A stretch of DNA of 64,000 nt. Origin: Chloroflexota bacterium. Its GTDB lineage: Bacteria; Chloroflexota; Limnocylindria; QHBO01. Shown in pieces: positions 26,992-38,141 of the stretch. The stretch lies in contig JAILWI010000001.1 in NCBI GenBank assembly GCA_025699005.1, positions 620,001-684,000 of the forward strand. Reading direction: 5' to 3'. A program made the translations under genes and the position numbers. Each line of letters begins with the position of its first letter. The first letter of the stretch is position 1. Under the pieces are notes generated by a model that was not told the DNA's origin, made no database searches, and worked only from the letters and a program-made list of their open reading frames with translations.

Positions 26992-27432
26992 ATGAAACGC
27001 CCCGTGCACGACGAGGGAGGGCCGGGCGGCAGCCCCGGCGGGGTCGATTCGCAGCCATATCCGCCACAGCGCATCCTCATCGTCGACGACCACCGAGACG
27101 CCGCCGATGCGCTCGCCGCTCTCCTCGAGCTGGATGGCAACGACGTGCACGTCGCGCACGACGGCGAGGCGGCGCTGGCGATGGCAGAGGAGCTGCATCC
27201 CGGCGTCGTCCTTCTCGACATCGGCCTGCCGCGTCTTGACGGCTACCAGGTCGCGGAGCGGATCCGGGCGAGCGCGTGGGGGACCGACCTCCTGCTCCTC
27301 GCGCTGACGGGATGGAGCCATCCGGAGGACCGCTCGCGATCCGAGCGCGCGGGGTTCGACGGGCATCTCGTCAAGCCGGTCGACCTCGACGCACTCAGCC
27401 AGCTCCTGGCGCGACGCACGAGCCCTCGCTGA
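26992..27432 (+). CDS. Single-domain response regulator (CheY-like)
   Basis: 146 aa. After a 25-residue leader (Gly/Pro-rich) comes one receiver domain: RILIVDDHRDAADALAALLELDG, phosphoacceptor Asp in VVLLDIGLPRLDGY, Thr in LLALTGW, Lys in HLVKPVDL. There is no output domain. It begins at ATG 26992 and is divergent from the ABC operon, so it probably acts through a partner kinase elsewhere; the PAS kinase at 17.6 kb lacks an adjacent regulator but any link is speculative. Confidence 0.9.
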   Translation: MKRPVHDEGGPGGSPGGVDSQPYPPQRILIVDDHRDAADALAALLELDGNDVHVAHDGEAALAMAEELHPGVVLLDIGLPRLDGYQVAERIRASAWGTDLLLLALTGWSHPEDRSRSERAGFDGHLVKPVDLDALSQLLARRTSPR

Positions 27433-27460
27433 CCCTCGACGCTCCGGCCCGCCGCGGGGG

Positions 27461-27466
27461 CATACT
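27461..27466 (+). promoter_or_regulatory. -10 box of asparaginase gene
   Basis: CATACT is followed by GCACCC and then the ATG at 27473, six bases on. It is a probable leaderless promoter. Confidence 0.5.
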
Positions 27467-27472
27467 GCACCC

Positions 27473-28459
27473 ATGGTGCGCATCGCCGTCGTCTTCACCG
27501 GTGGGACCATCGCCATGCGGTCCGACGCCGGCGCCGACGGCAACGTGCCCACGCTGCGCGGTGAAGAGCTCCTCGCGTCGGTCCCGGGGCTCGAGGCTGT
27601 GGCGGACATCGAGCCGATCGATTGGGGCCTGGTCCCCGCATCCCATCTCTCGTTCGACCAGGTCCTCGACATCGGCCGCGTGCTGGAGGATCGGCTGGGC
27701 CGCCCCGAGATCGACGGGATCGTCGTCGTCCAGGGCACCGACGTCATCGACGAGACCGCGTTCGCCTGGGACCTCCTGCCGCTGCCCCCGAAGCCGATCG
27801 TGGTGGTGGGCGCCATGCGATCGGCGTCGCAGGAAGGCTATGACGGGCCGGAGAACCTTCGGAACGCGCTGAGAGTCGCGGCCGATCCGGGCGCCGCCGG
27901 TCGTGGCGTGCTGGTGGCGATGGCCGGGGAGATTCACGGCGCCGACTTCGTGCGCAAGACCCACACGCACGCGTACGGGACGTTCAAGAGTCCCGTCGCC
28001 GGCCCCCTCGGCCTCGTCGCCGATGACGGCGTCACGTGGCTCGGCAGCCGAACGCCCGTCCGCCTGCCGGTGATCCCCGAGCACGCCGCGCTGCCCGTGC
28101 CACTGCTCACCGTCGTCTTGGACGCTGATCCGACCGTGCCCGACGCGCCCGCCGGGCTCGTCGTGGCCGCGGCGGGCGGCGGCAACTCGCCCGCCAGCTA
28201 CCTCGAGCTGGGTCGGCGCCTGCTGGCCGACGGCACCCCCGTCGTGCTGTCCACGCGCGTCGGAACCGGGCGGCCGTTGCCCGGCTACGCGTTCCCGGGA
28301 GGCAGCTCGGAGTGGTGGGAGGCCGGTGTGATCTTCTCCGGAGCGCTCGACGCCCTGAAGTCGCGCGTGCTCGTCGCCCTCGGGGTCGGGAGCGGGCTCG
28401 GCGTGACGGAGCTGGCGGAGCGATTCACGGCCTTCGGGGGCGGCCGGCGCGACGCCTGA
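27473..28459 (+). CDS. Asparaginase
   Basis: 328 aa cytosolic type I-like L-asparaginase, which makes aspartate and ammonia. The two active-site blocks are present: VVFTGGTIAMRSD with the nucleophile Thr, and VVVQGTDVIDETAF with Thr/Asp; GAMRSASQEGYDGPENL and FVRKTHTHAYGTF are also family features. No signal peptide. CATACT lies six bases upstream of the ATG. Its last base abuts the last base of the convergent pyruvate kinase gene. Confidence 0.95.
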   Translation: MVRIAVVFTGGTIAMRSDAGADGNVPTLRGEELLASVPGLEAVADIEPIDWGLVPASHLSFDQVLDIGRVLEDRLGRPEIDGIVVVQGTDVIDETAFAWDLLPLPPKPIVVVGAMRSASQEGYDGPENLRNALRVAADPGAAGRGVLVAMAGEIHGADFVRKTHTHAYGTFKSPVAGPLGLVADDGVTWLGSRTPVRLPVIPEHAALPVPLLTVVLDADPTVPDAPAGLVVAAAGGGNSPASYLELGRRLLADGTPVVLSTRVGTGRPLPGYAFPGGSSEWWEAGVIFSGALDALKSRVLVALGVGSGLGVTELAERFTAFGGGRRDA

Positions 28460-29866
28460 TCAGGTCGGGACCCGGTGCACCTCGAGCAGGTTCGGGCCGG
28501 ACCCCGGCCGGGCCGTCGAGGCGACGAGCACGACCGCCGAGCCCGGCGCCAGCGCGCGGTCCTCGCCGATGAGCCACGCCATGAGGCCGAGCCGCTCGGC
28601 GTTGGCGTCGGGCGGGACGCACTGCCGGGAACGCACACCGTGGACGAGCGCGAGACGCGCCACCACGCTCGCGTCGGGCGAGAAGGCGTGGATCGGCACC
28701 CGGGGCCTCAGGGCCGCGAGGATCCGCGCCGTGCGACCGCTGCGCGTGTAGCAGGCGATGGCGGAGACATCGCGATCGGCGCCGGCGAGCGCCACCGCCG
28801 CGTACGCGAGCGCGTCGGCATCCGTCTCGGCTCCGGGCGGCGCGCCCTCGGCGAGGTACTCGGCACCGGCGTCCTCGCACAGGCGGCTGATGCGGACCGC
28901 GGCCTCGGCGGCGAGAATCGGATGCTCGCCGATGGCGGTCTCGCCCGACAGCATGATCGCGTCCGCGCCGTCGAAAATCGCATTCGCGACGTCGCTCGCC
29001 TCGGCGCGCGTGGGGCGGGGCGAGCCGATCATCGACTCGAGCATCTGGGTCGCCACGATCGTCGGCGTCCCCCGGTCGAGCGCGCGCCGCACGAGCTGCT
29101 TCTGGAGGATCGGAACCTCCTCGTACGGAAGCTCGACGCCGAGGTCGCCCCTCGCGATCATCACCGCATCGGCCGCCTCGCAGATGTCGTCGAAGGCGTC
29201 GATCGCCGGCCGCGTCTCGATCTTCGCGACGATCGGCGGCCCGGACTCGCCGAGCAGCGCGCGGAGCTCGGCGACATCCGAGGCGCGGCGCACGAACGAC
29301 TGCGCGACGTAGTCCACGCCGAGGCCGACGGCGCGCGGCGCATCGGCGCGGTCCCGGTCCGTGAGCGACGGGCTCGACAGGCGCTCGGACGGGACGCTGA
29401 CCCCCGCGCGAGAGCGGACGAGTCCGCCCCGCACGACCTCGGTCACGACGTCGTCGCCGTCGAACGCGTCGACCCGGAGCTCGGCGGCGCCGTCGGCGAG
29501 AAGGACCCGATCACCCACGTCGAGATCGTGCGCCAGGCCGCCCTGGCTGACCGTCGCGCCGTGGACGTCCCCGGGCCCGTCGGCGGCCCGCAGGATGAAC
29601 CTCGCGCCGGGCTCGAGATCGATCTCGTCGTCTGCGAGGCCCCCGATCCGGATCTTCGGGCCGGACAGGTCGGCCATGAGCGCCACGCTGCGCCCGGTGG
29701 TGGTCGCCGCCGCGCGCACGCGCTCCGCGCTGAGCGCGTGGCGGTCGGGCGTGCCGTGGCTGAAGTTGATGCGGGCGACGTCCATGCCGGCCGCGACCAG
29801 CTCATCGACGCGGTCGATGCTCGCCGGGCCGATCGTGCAGACGAGCTTCGTGCGTGGCTGCGTCAC
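28460..29866 (-). CDS. pyk: Pyruvate kinase
   Basis: 468 aa, normal length. It converts phosphoenolpyruvate and ADP to pyruvate and ATP. Visible are TKLVCTIGPASID at the N-terminus, the substrate loop MADLSGPKIRIG, VAKIETRPAIDAFDDI (catalytic Lys), ARGDLGVELPYEEVP and SGETAIGEHP. The start is GTG with TAGACT six bases upstream. Together with the PPi-type phosphofructokinase at 48.6 kb it accounts for two control points of glycolysis in this window. Confidence 0.97.
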   Translation of the reverse strand: MTQPRTKLVCTIGPASIDRVDELVAAGMDVARINFSHGTPDRHALSAERVRAAATTTGRSVALMADLSGPKIRIGGLADDEIDLEPGARFILRAADGPGDVHGATVSQGGLAHDLDVGDRVLLADGAAELRVDAFDGDDVVTEVVRGGLVRSRAGVSVPSERLSSPSLTDRDRADAPRAVGLGVDYVAQSFVRRASDVAELRALLGESGPPIVAKIETRPAIDAFDDICEAADAVMIARGDLGVELPYEEVPILQKQLVRRALDRGTPTIVATQMLESMIGSPRPTRAEASDVANAIFDGADAIMLSGETAIGEHPILAAEAAVRISRLCEDAGAEYLAEGAPPGAETDADALAYAAVALAGADRDVSAIACYTRSGRTARILAALRPRVPIHAFSPDASVVARLALVHGVRSRQCVPPDANAERLGLMAWLIGEDRALAPGSAVVLVASTARPGSGPNLLEVHRVPT

Positions 29867-29872
29867 CGCTCG

Positions 29873-29878
29873 AGTCTA
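29873..29878 (-). promoter_or_regulatory. -10 box of pyk
   Basis: TAGACT on the minus strand lies six bases before the GTG at 29866. It supports GTG as the true start and a leaderless mRNA. Confidence 0.55.
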
Positions 29879-29986
29879 GGTCACCCCGTCGCAATGTCGT
29901 ACGCCGCGTGCTGCAATCGCGCGATGTGTCACCGGGTGCGGGACGCCGATGCTCGCGGCAACGAACTCACGAAGCGGAGCATGACC

Positions 29987-30169
29987 ATGCGCACCCTGGC
30001 GTTCCTCGCCGCCAGCCTGCTGGCGATCGGCGGCTACCTCGTCGTCGCGACGATCCTCGCGCTGTCCATGGCGTGGATCGGCACCGGCACGATCTTCATC
30101 GCCGCCGTGGCTGCCATCGCGCTCGTCGCGGTCGAGGCGGGCTGGCGCCCGATGCCGCGCGGAACCTGA
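29987..30169 (+). CDS. Small two-span membrane protein (60 aa)
   Basis: The frame MRTLAFLAASLLAIGGYLVV encodes two membrane segments with an intervening MAWIGTGT turn and a short Trp/Arg/Pro tail. GGAG lies seven bases before the ATG at 29987 and one base before ATG 29981, so I choose 29987. It lies between pyk and the convergent typA gene. No family recognised. Confidence 0.7.
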   Translation: MRTLAFLAASLLAIGGYLVVATILALSMAWIGTGTIFIAAVAAIALVAVEAGWRPMPRGT

Positions 30170-30172
30170 GCC

Positions 30173-32059
<1,887 letters not shown>

Positions 32060-32228
32060 CGGCCCCATCGTGGCAGAAGCGGGCGTCCGCCGCAGTCGGG
32101 GCCCCTGGAAGTACCGGTGCCGGGGGGTCCCATCGGCTATGGGAGGTGGGGGACCCGGCCGGTACGGTGGACCTGGCCGCTTTCCCCCCGATGCGGTCTC
32201 GAGCCCCCAACATCCCGGAGCCCCTCCC

Positions 32229-34145
32229 TTGTCACGCCTGTTCCGTGCTGCCCTGGCCGCGTTGAGCCTGGCAGCGGCCCTCGGCCTGCCGATCACCCCA
32301 GCCCACGCCGCTCAGCCCACCAAGGTCGCGATCATCGTCGGTCCGGTCGGATCGCTGACCCCCACGTACCTCGCCCTCGCCGATGCCGCCGCCCGCGCGG
32401 CGGAGCAGCAGGGTGCCATTGTCGCGCGCGCCTGGTCGCCGCATGCCACCAAGGCGAACGTCCTCGCCGCCGTCGCCGATGCGAACGTCATCGTCTATTT
32501 CGGGCACGGCTACGGCCATCCGAGCCCGTACGGCGGCCTGAATCGGGCCCGACAGAACGGATGGGGCCTCCAGGGACCGCGGGCGCACGGCACGCACGGC
32601 GACAGCCTCGGCGGCGAGCTCGAGTACGTCGGCGAGGACTGGATCGTGGCCAACGCACGTCCCGCGCCCGGGTTCGTGATGATCTACTCGAACACGTGCT
32701 ACGCCCCTGGCGCGTCGGAGGGCGGCGACCCGGCGGCAACCCCCGGCGTGGCCGCCCAGCGCGTCGCCCATTACTCGCGGAAGGTCTTCGCGATGGGCGG
32801 GTCCGCCTACTACGCGACGGACTTCGATCGTGGCGCCGCCGACCTGTTGACCCGCCTGCTCGGCAACCGCGCGGCCGGCTTCGGCTCCGCGTTCGCCTCC
32901 GACCACCGGTTCGTCCCCTCCGCGCTCACCGCGCAGGCCCACCCGTTCGCCGCCGGCCAGACGATCTGGCTGCACCGCTCGAAGTACACCGACGGGCCGC
33001 CGAACTACTGGTACGCCTTCGCCGGCAACCCCGACCTGTCGCCGCAGCTCGCCTGGGACCGCACCGCGCCGACCGCGACGCTCACCTCGGCTGCCGCCGA
33101 TCACGGTCCGGTGGCACCGGTGACGCTGCAGTTCAGCGAGGCGGTGTTCGGCGTCGACGCCACCTCTCTCCGTCTCGTGGACGCGTCGAACGAGCCGGTC
33201 GAGGCCACCGTGGCCCTGGACGCGGAGACGCGTGTCGCCACGATCACGCCTGCACGGCCCCTCGAGCTGAGCGCCCGGTATTCGATCGTCGGCGGAGACG
33301 GCATCCGAGACGCCGTGGGCAGGGCCATGAAGGCGACGACGTGGACCTTCACGACTCGGTTCGACGCAGACCCGCTCGTCGCCGACCTGTCGGTCGTCCT
33401 CGAAGGGGGAACCCACGAGCTGCTGAAGCTGGCACCCGATGGGTCGATGACCGAGCGCCGCACCCTCACCGTCAGCGACCGCCGCTGGCTCCTTGCCGAC
33501 CGGCGCGTGCGCATCGTCGGTCGCGACGGGTCCTGGCTGCGCATCGCCGACGACGATCAGCGGCTCGGCGGCTGGTGGATCGCCGAGTCCTCGATGGCCC
33601 ACGGGCTGGGGCTGGTCGATGAAGCGCTTCTTCCCGATCGTCCGAGCGTCTCGCTGCCGCGTGGCCGGCACCCCCTGTACGCCCTCGGGCCGGACGGGCC
33701 CGAGGTGCATCGGCGGCTCGCCGTGGCGGGTCCGCTCGAGGTCGTCGTGGACCGCCGCCGCGTGGTCGATGGCCGGACGTTCCTGCACCTCGCCGATCCG
33801 GAGCACGGGGGCGGGTGGGTCGAGCTGGCGCCCGATGTCGTCTCGACGGAGTCGGGCTCGTCCCGCCTGCTCGGCGTCGAGCCGCGGGGGGCGCTCGTCC
33901 GGCTCGTGCCGTCCGGCGCCTCCTTCACCGCGTTCCGGTTCGATGCCGACGGCCGGGTGACCGCCCGTCGGAGCGTTGACGTGGCCGATCTGCTCTCCCC
34001 CGCGCTCACCAGCGAGGAGTCACGGCGCATCGGCATCGGCTCCTACGCCGTGGTTGCGTCGGGCGAGCTCGCCGGATGGGCGATCCCCGAGGGCCCGCAG
34101 CTCCAGGCCGTGCCCATCGGCCTGGATCCGGTGCCGGCCGGCTGA
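32229..34145 (+). CDS. Secreted protein with possible caspase-fold domain
   Basis: 638 aa from a TTG start with GGAG eight bases upstream. The signal peptide ([28 protein letters not shown]) is followed by a domain that pairs a hydrophobic strand ending in His-Gly ([11 protein letters not shown], near 75) with a second strand ending in Cys ([14 protein letters not shown], near 148), the layout of clan CD peptidases (caspase, gingipain). A SbsA-type Ig-like domain follows (about 270-370: [37 protein letters not shown]), then three repeat-like segments of unknown fold. Whether it is an active peptidase is not known. Confidence 0.75.
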   Translation: MSRLFRAALAALSLAAALGLPITPAHAAQPTKVAIIVGPVGSLTPTYLALADAAARAAEQQGAIVARAWSPHATKANVLAAVADANVIVYFGHGYGHPSPYGGLNRARQNGWGLQGPRAHGTHGDSLGGELEYVGEDWIVANARPAPGFVMIYSNTCYAPGASEGGDPAATPGVAAQRVAHYSRKVFAMGGSAYYATDFDRGAADLLTRLLGNRAAGFGSAFASDHRFVPSALTAQAHPFAAGQTIWLHRSKYTDGPPNYWYAFAGNPDLSPQLAWDRTAPTATLTSAAADHGPVAPVTLQFSEAVFGVDATSLRLVDASNEPVEATVALDAETRVATITPARPLELSARYSIVGGDGIRDAVGRAMKATTWTFTTRFDADPLVADLSVVLEGGTHELLKLAPDGSMTERRTLTVSDRRWLLADRRVRIVGRDGSWLRIADDDQRLGGWWIAESSMAHGLGLVDEALLPDRPSVSLPRGRHPLYALGPDGPEVHRRLAVAGPLEVVVDRRRVVDGRTFLHLADPEHGGGWVELAPDVVSTESGSSRLLGVEPRGALVRLVPSGASFTAFRFDADGRVTARRSVDVADLLSPALTSEESRRIGIGSYAVVASGELAGWAIPEGPQLQAVPIGLDPVPAG

Positions 34146-34175
34146 TCAGCGAATCTGCTCGACAAGAACTGCGTA

Positions 34176-34190
34176 GGCCGAATGACGTAG
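34176..34190 (+). repeat. 15-bp direct repeat, left copy
   Basis: GGCCGAATGACGTAG is repeated exactly at 35560-35574. The two copies bracket a small peptide gene and a methyltransferase gene. They may be operators, remnants of an insertion, or chance. Confidence 0.6.
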
Positions 34191-34274
34191 GCGCGACCGC
34201 GACGGGTGCTTGATCCGTTCTTCACGAGGCGGGCGTAGCGTGAGGCTCAGTCAACCTCACCGGAGTCCACTTCA

Positions 34275-34391
34275 ATGCTCCGCCACCATCCGACTCGCGC
34301 CTCGGTCGCCGATTGGGAGCTCGGCATCGCCGCCGTTCTTCTCCTCATCGGGGTCGTGCTCACGACCCTCGTCGTTCCCGCCCTCGTCTGA
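34275..34391 (+). CDS. Small single-span membrane peptide (38 aa)
   Basis: Too short for the ORF track in this frame. It encodes MLRHHPTRASVADWELG followed by a membrane helix IAAVLLLIGVVLTTLVVPALV at the C-terminus. CCGGAG lies nine bases before the ATG, and TAGCGT (34228-34233) with a TTGATC further upstream could form a promoter. C-terminally anchored peptides of this kind are common but often missed. No function can be assigned. Confidence 0.5.
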   Translation: MLRHHPTRASVADWELGIAAVLLLIGVVLTTLVVPALV

Positions 34392-34393
34392 CC

Positions 34394-35449
34394 TCAGGCG
34401 CGGAGCCGATAGAACCGGAAGAAGTCGTTCTCGATGTCGAGGACCTCGAACCGGCTGAATCCTGCCTCCGTCGCGTAGCCGCGCAGCGTCTCGGGACGCA
34501 TCACCGTGCCGGTGGCAACGCTCGGAGACCGGGACCGCCCATCCGGGAGGCAGGTCGTGATGCTCCATCCGTACATGAAGCGCTCGACGTCGTCGGCCGG
34601 GGCGGCGAAGGACTCCGCAACGCGCTCATCGACGACCACGAGCGATCCGTCCGCCGCCAGCGCCTCGCGGATGGCGCGCAGCACCGGCACCGGGTTCGCC
34701 ATGTCGTGAACCGCCTCGATGATGATCGCCGCGTCGAACTGCTCGCCGCGCAGCGAGGCTGCGTCCGAGGCTCGCAGGTCGAGTCGGTCCGCCAAACCGG
34801 CGGCCTGGGCATGGTCGCGCGCCGACACGATCGACGGCTCATCGAGGTCGATCCCCACGATCCGGGCGTGGGGGTAGGCCCGCGCCAGCGCGATCGTCGA
34901 CCATCCCTCGCCGCAGCCGACGTCGAGGATGCCGGCGGCATCGGCCGATGAGAGACGGTCGTGAAGGTCGGGGATGGCTGGCAGCCACTTGCCGGTGAGC
35001 AGGTGGGTGAACGCGGGCCGGTTGAATGCCGCCTGGCCCTCGCGCATGTCCGCGCCGTAGCGCTCCCAGCCGACGCCGTCACCCGTGCGGTACGCCTCGA
35101 CGAGATCGGGCAGCCGCCCGTAGGCACCGACCATCATCCGTGCCAGTGGCGCCATGAGGTTCAGGCTCTCCGGGTCGACGAGCACGGTCCGATGATCGTC
35201 GCTCAGGGCGAAGCGGTCATTGCCGTCCACGTCGAGGAGGCCGGACGCGGCCTGCTGCTCGAGCCATTCGCGGGCGTAGCGGGCGTCGATGCCCGCTCGG
35301 GACGCCAGCTCGTCGGGACTCGCCGGACCGTCGTCGGCGAGGCTGCGGTACAGCCCTAGCCGATCGCCGAGGTAGACCCCGGCGAGGTCGAAGGCCCCCA
35401 GCGCGGACGCGAAGAGGCGCTCGCTGAGCGCGTCGGCAGCGGATGTCAT
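34394..35449 (-). CDS. SAM-dependent methyltransferase with winged-helix domain
   Basis: 351 aa. The N-terminal dimerisation/winged-helix part (residues 10-100: LGAFDLAGVYLGDRLGLYRSL, DARYAREWLEQQAASGLL) is followed by a class I methyltransferase domain with motif I ILDVGCGEGW, the ribose-binding Asp in IVGIDLDEPS and motif IV IIIEAVHD. This architecture is shared with O-methyltransferases and small-molecule methylases. I use ATG 35449 with GAGG upstream rather than the track's 35470. Flanked by the 15-bp repeats; target unknown. Confidence 0.88.
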   Translation of the reverse strand: MTSAADALSERLFASALGAFDLAGVYLGDRLGLYRSLADDGPASPDELASRAGIDARYAREWLEQQAASGLLDVDGNDRFALSDDHRTVLVDPESLNLMAPLARMMVGAYGRLPDLVEAYRTGDGVGWERYGADMREGQAAFNRPAFTHLLTGKWLPAIPDLHDRLSSADAAGILDVGCGEGWSTIALARAYPHARIVGIDLDEPSIVSARDHAQAAGLADRLDLRASDAASLRGEQFDAAIIIEAVHDMANPVPVLRAIREALAADGSLVVVDERVAESFAAPADDVERFMYGWSITTCLPDGRSRSPSVATGTVMRPETLRGYATEAGFSRFEVLDIENDFFRFYRLRA

Positions 35450-35559
35450 GCTCAACCTCGGTGCGGGCACGTGGCACGCGGCGCTCGGACGCCGGGCGGG
35501 CGATCATCATGCACGTGCGGGGGACCCGCGTCATCCGCCGATCGACGGCCGCGTCGCGT

Positions 35560-35574
35560 GGCCGAATGACGTAG
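35560..35574 (+). repeat. 15-bp direct repeat, right copy
   Basis: GGCCGAATGACGTAG, identical to 34176-34190. It lies eight bases from the stop of the SemiSWEET gene. Confidence 0.6.
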
Positions 35575-35582
35575 CCCTCGGG

Positions 35583-35858
35583 TCAGTCGGGGGCAGTCTC
35601 ACCTCGGAAGCGGATGACGATCGCGATCGTCGCCGCACCGATGAGGAACGCCACCGTGTTCGGCACGATGATCGCGAGGTTGCCCAGCGAGATCCCGTAC
35701 GCGATCCACAGCGTGAAGCCCACCTCGAGAACGCCGAGGTACGCGATCGAGATGTCGGCGGACGAACGCCGGCCGAGCATGCGGCGGATCTGGAGCAGGG
35801 GAGAGAGGGCCATGAGCACGCCCCAGCTGGCGGCCAGGAAGCCGAGTGCATCGGTCAT
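35583..35858 (-). CDS. SemiSWEET/PQ-loop sugar transporter family protein
   Basis: 91 aa, three membrane segments, the size of bacterial SemiSWEETs, which dimerise to move sugars. The PQ-loop-like SPLLQIRRMLGRRSSADIS is in segment one, and the Asn in PNTVAFLIGAATI fits the conserved substrate-site Asn of segment three. It follows the EmrB-type exporter gene by a few bases, so the MarR-MFS-SemiSWEET genes form one operon. Actual cargo is unknown. Confidence 0.85.
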   Translation of the reverse strand: MTDALGFLAASWGVLMALSPLLQIRRMLGRRSSADISIAYLGVLEVGFTLWIAYGISLGNLAIIVPNTVAFLIGAATIAIVIRFRGETAPD

Positions 35859-35861
35859 CGG

Positions 35862-37550
35862 CTACTCCACCACCGGCATGGCCGGGCCGGGCGTGCCATC
35901 GGCGGATGCCTCTCGAGCGCGGCGATCCGTGGCCGGGCGCTGCTCGGGTCCCTGGCGCAGCTCGAGCTCGGGCACGCCGATCGCGACGATCACGGCGGCC
36001 GCCGCCGCGGCGACCAGCCCGAGCCACAGCGCATTCGCGATGGCGATCGAGAAGGCGGCGTACACCGCATCGGCGATCTGGCCGAGGAACGGCTCGATCG
36101 CGTCGCGAGCCTGCGGCGGAGCGGCGGCGAGGAGCTGCTGCTCGAGATCAACGCCGACACCCACGAGCTCGTCGTTCAGGCTCGCTCCCGAGGCCGTGAA
36201 GGCATCGACCAGGGGCCCCGGAACTCCGTTCGCCGACAGCTGGCGCGGAAGCTCCGCCGTGAGCGAGCTGCCGAAGATGGCGCCGGCGAAGGCGAGCCCC
36301 ACCGATCCTCCGACCTGCCGGAAGAAGGTCAGCGCGCTCGACACCGCGCCGAGCATGCTGCGGTCGACCGCGTTCTGGACCACGATCGTGAAGATCGAGA
36401 ACGACGGACCGATGCCGATCCCGGCGATCGCCATCCAGATCCAGACCGTCGTGACCGGGGTGTCGGCGCGCAGGTTCGTCATGAGGAAGAGGCCGAGCGC
36501 GGCGAGCGACATGGCACCGACGGCGAGCCACTTGTAGCGGCCGGTGCGCGCGACGATCTGCCCGGTGATGATCGACGAGGACATCACCCCGATCATCAGC
36601 GGCAGCATCTGGTAGCCCGACTCGGTCGCCGATGAGCCGAGCACGAACTGGAACCAGCGCGGGATGAAGATCACGCTGCCGAAGAAGCCGAACGTGACGA
36701 GGAAGGTGGCGATGATCGATGCCGTCACCGTCCGGTTGCGGAACAGGGACAGTGGGAGGATCGGCTGCACTGCCCGTGACTCGACCCAGATGAAGAGGGC
36801 GCCGATGGCGAGGCCGGTTCCGATGAGCCCGCCCACCTGCGGGTCGCTCCACGCGCCGCTCTGCGCATTCGTCAGGCCGAGGAGGAATGGAACGAGCGCG
36901 GCCGTGAAGACCGCCGCGCCGAGGTAGTCGATCGATCGCACGGACTCGGGATGCCGAACGGTCGGCAGCAGCCGCCACAGCACGGCGAGCGCGACGAGGC
37001 CCAGCGGCAGGTTCACGAGGAAGACCCAGTGCCAGCTGATCGTGTCGGTGAGAAAGCCGCCGATGGCGGGTCCGAGGATCGACGCCAGGGCGAAGACGCC
37101 GCCGAACAGGCCCTGGTACTTGCCCCGCTCGCGGGGGCTGAAGAGGTCGCCGATGACGGCCAACGCGATCGGGAAGATGGCCCCGGCGCCGAGGCCCTGG
37201 ACGCCGCGCGCGGCGATCAGCTGCCACATCTCCTGCGACAGGCCCGAAAGGAGCGAGCCGACCAGGAAGAGGCTCACGCCGATCATGAGCAGCGGCCGCC
37301 GCCCGAACTGGTCGGAGAGCTTCCCGTAGATGGGTCCGGTGACGGTGGCGGTCAGCAGGTAGATCGTGACCACCCACACGTAGAGCTCGTTGCCCTTGAG
37401 GTCGGTCACGATCCTCGGCAACGCCGTGCCCACCACGGTCTGGTCGAGCGCCGAGAGGAAGATCGTGAGAAGAATGGCGCCGAGGATCTCCATCCTGGCG
37501 CGCTGGTCGACGTGTACCGGAGCGTCGTCGCGCGGTGGTGCCTGGGTCAT
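35862..37550 (-). CDS. MFS multidrug exporter, DHA2 (EmrB/QacA) family
   Basis: 562 aa with 14 membrane segments. ALDQTVVGTALPRIVTDL is the DHA2 motif in helix one, followed by GKLSDQFGRRPLLMIG (motif A) and an antiporter motif near AIGGFLTD. The start is ATG 37550 (MTQAPPRDDAPVHVDQ), overlapping the MarR gene by ATGA; the track's 128-residue extension is antisense to marR. MarR-EmrB pairs usually respond to toxic hydrophobic compounds, which this protein would pump out with proton exchange. Confidence 0.95.
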   Translation of the reverse strand: MTQAPPRDDAPVHVDQRARMEILGAILLTIFLSALDQTVVGTALPRIVTDLKGNELYVWVVTIYLLTATVTGPIYGKLSDQFGRRPLLMIGVSLFLVGSLLSGLSQEMWQLIAARGVQGLGAGAIFPIALAVIGDLFSPRERGKYQGLFGGVFALASILGPAIGGFLTDTISWHWVFLVNLPLGLVALAVLWRLLPTVRHPESVRSIDYLGAAVFTAALVPFLLGLTNAQSGAWSDPQVGGLIGTGLAIGALFIWVESRAVQPILPLSLFRNRTVTASIIATFLVTFGFFGSVIFIPRWFQFVLGSSATESGYQMLPLMIGVMSSSIITGQIVARTGRYKWLAVGAMSLAALGLFLMTNLRADTPVTTVWIWMAIAGIGIGPSFSIFTIVVQNAVDRSMLGAVSSALTFFRQVGGSVGLAFAGAIFGSSLTAELPRQLSANGVPGPLVDAFTASGASLNDELVGVGVDLEQQLLAAAPPQARDAIEPFLGQIADAVYAAFSIAIANALWLGLVAAAAAAVIVAIGVPELELRQGPEQRPATDRRAREASADGTPGPAMPVVE

Positions 37551-38017
37551 GTGGCCGCTTCGTCCTCCGCGGCGAGGCGTGCGGCGGCCTGGTTCAGGTC
37601 CTTCACGGCACGAGCGACGCGCTGCTGCTGCGCCGGCTCCATGACGCCGAGGAGACGGGCGACCCGCCGCCGTCGCTCCTCCTCCATCTCCGCGATGAGT
37701 GCGCGGCCCGCTTCGGTCAGGCCGACGAGGACGATGCGCCGATCGGTCGTGTCGTGGGTGCGCTGGACGATTCCGCGCTCGGCGAGCCGTCCGATGATGC
37801 CGGTCGCGTTCGGCAGGGCGACGTCGAGATCCTCCGCGATGCGGCTCATGGGCATCGGTCCACTCATCTCGAGCAGGGCCAGGACCCCGAAACCGACCAT
37901 GGACAGTCCGTGCTGGTGGCATCGGACCGCCCACGCACGTCGGTGCCGTGCGAGGAGCGGCGCCAAGCCCTCGACGATCTCGGCAGTGAGGTCCGGCGCG
38001 GTCGGGGAAGCGGTCAC
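37547..38017 (-). CDS. MarR-family transcriptional regulator
   Basis: 156 aa winged-helix repressor. Recognition helix and wing are in GPMPMSRIAEDLDVALPNATGIIGRLAERGIVQRTHDTTDRRIVLVGLT. The GTG at 38017 is seven bases after CATAAT, which has TTGACA 16 bases upstream; the track's ATG at 38068 lies within that promoter. It overlaps the exporter gene by 4 nt. An AACC-N5-GGTT inverted repeat at the -35 region may be its own operator. Confidence 0.92.
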   Translation of the reverse strand: MTASPTAPDLTAEIVEGLAPLLARHRRAWAVRCHQHGLSMVGFGVLALLEMSGPMPMSRIAEDLDVALPNATGIIGRLAERGIVQRTHDTTDRRIVLVGLTEAGRALIAEMEEERRRRVARLLGVMEPAQQQRVARAVKDLNQAAARLAAEDEAAT

Positions 38018-38024
38018 CGTGGTG

Positions 38025-38062
38025 ATTATGGTGAGATGAATCATTCTGTCAACCGCAATGGT
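38025..38062 (-). promoter_or_regulatory. marR operon promoter with inverted repeat
   Basis: On the minus strand TTGACA (38052-38047) and CATAAT (38030-38025) are 16 bp apart, one of the best sigma-70-like promoters in the window. The -35 box overlaps AACC-ATTGC-GGTT, a plausible MarR operator. Transcription would start on the GTG codon. Confidence 0.65.
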
Positions 38063-38141
38063 TAGCATGGCTCAGGGGTCGTGTCGTGGACGGAGTGTGG
38101 ACAGGTCGTCATCGGGCTTGAAAAGTCGGGGATAAGTGGGG

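Noticed and set aside
37551-37934. 128-residue N-terminal extension of the EmrB-type exporter
   Set aside because: Antisense in-frame extension across marR; start set at ATG 37550 (ATGA overlap).
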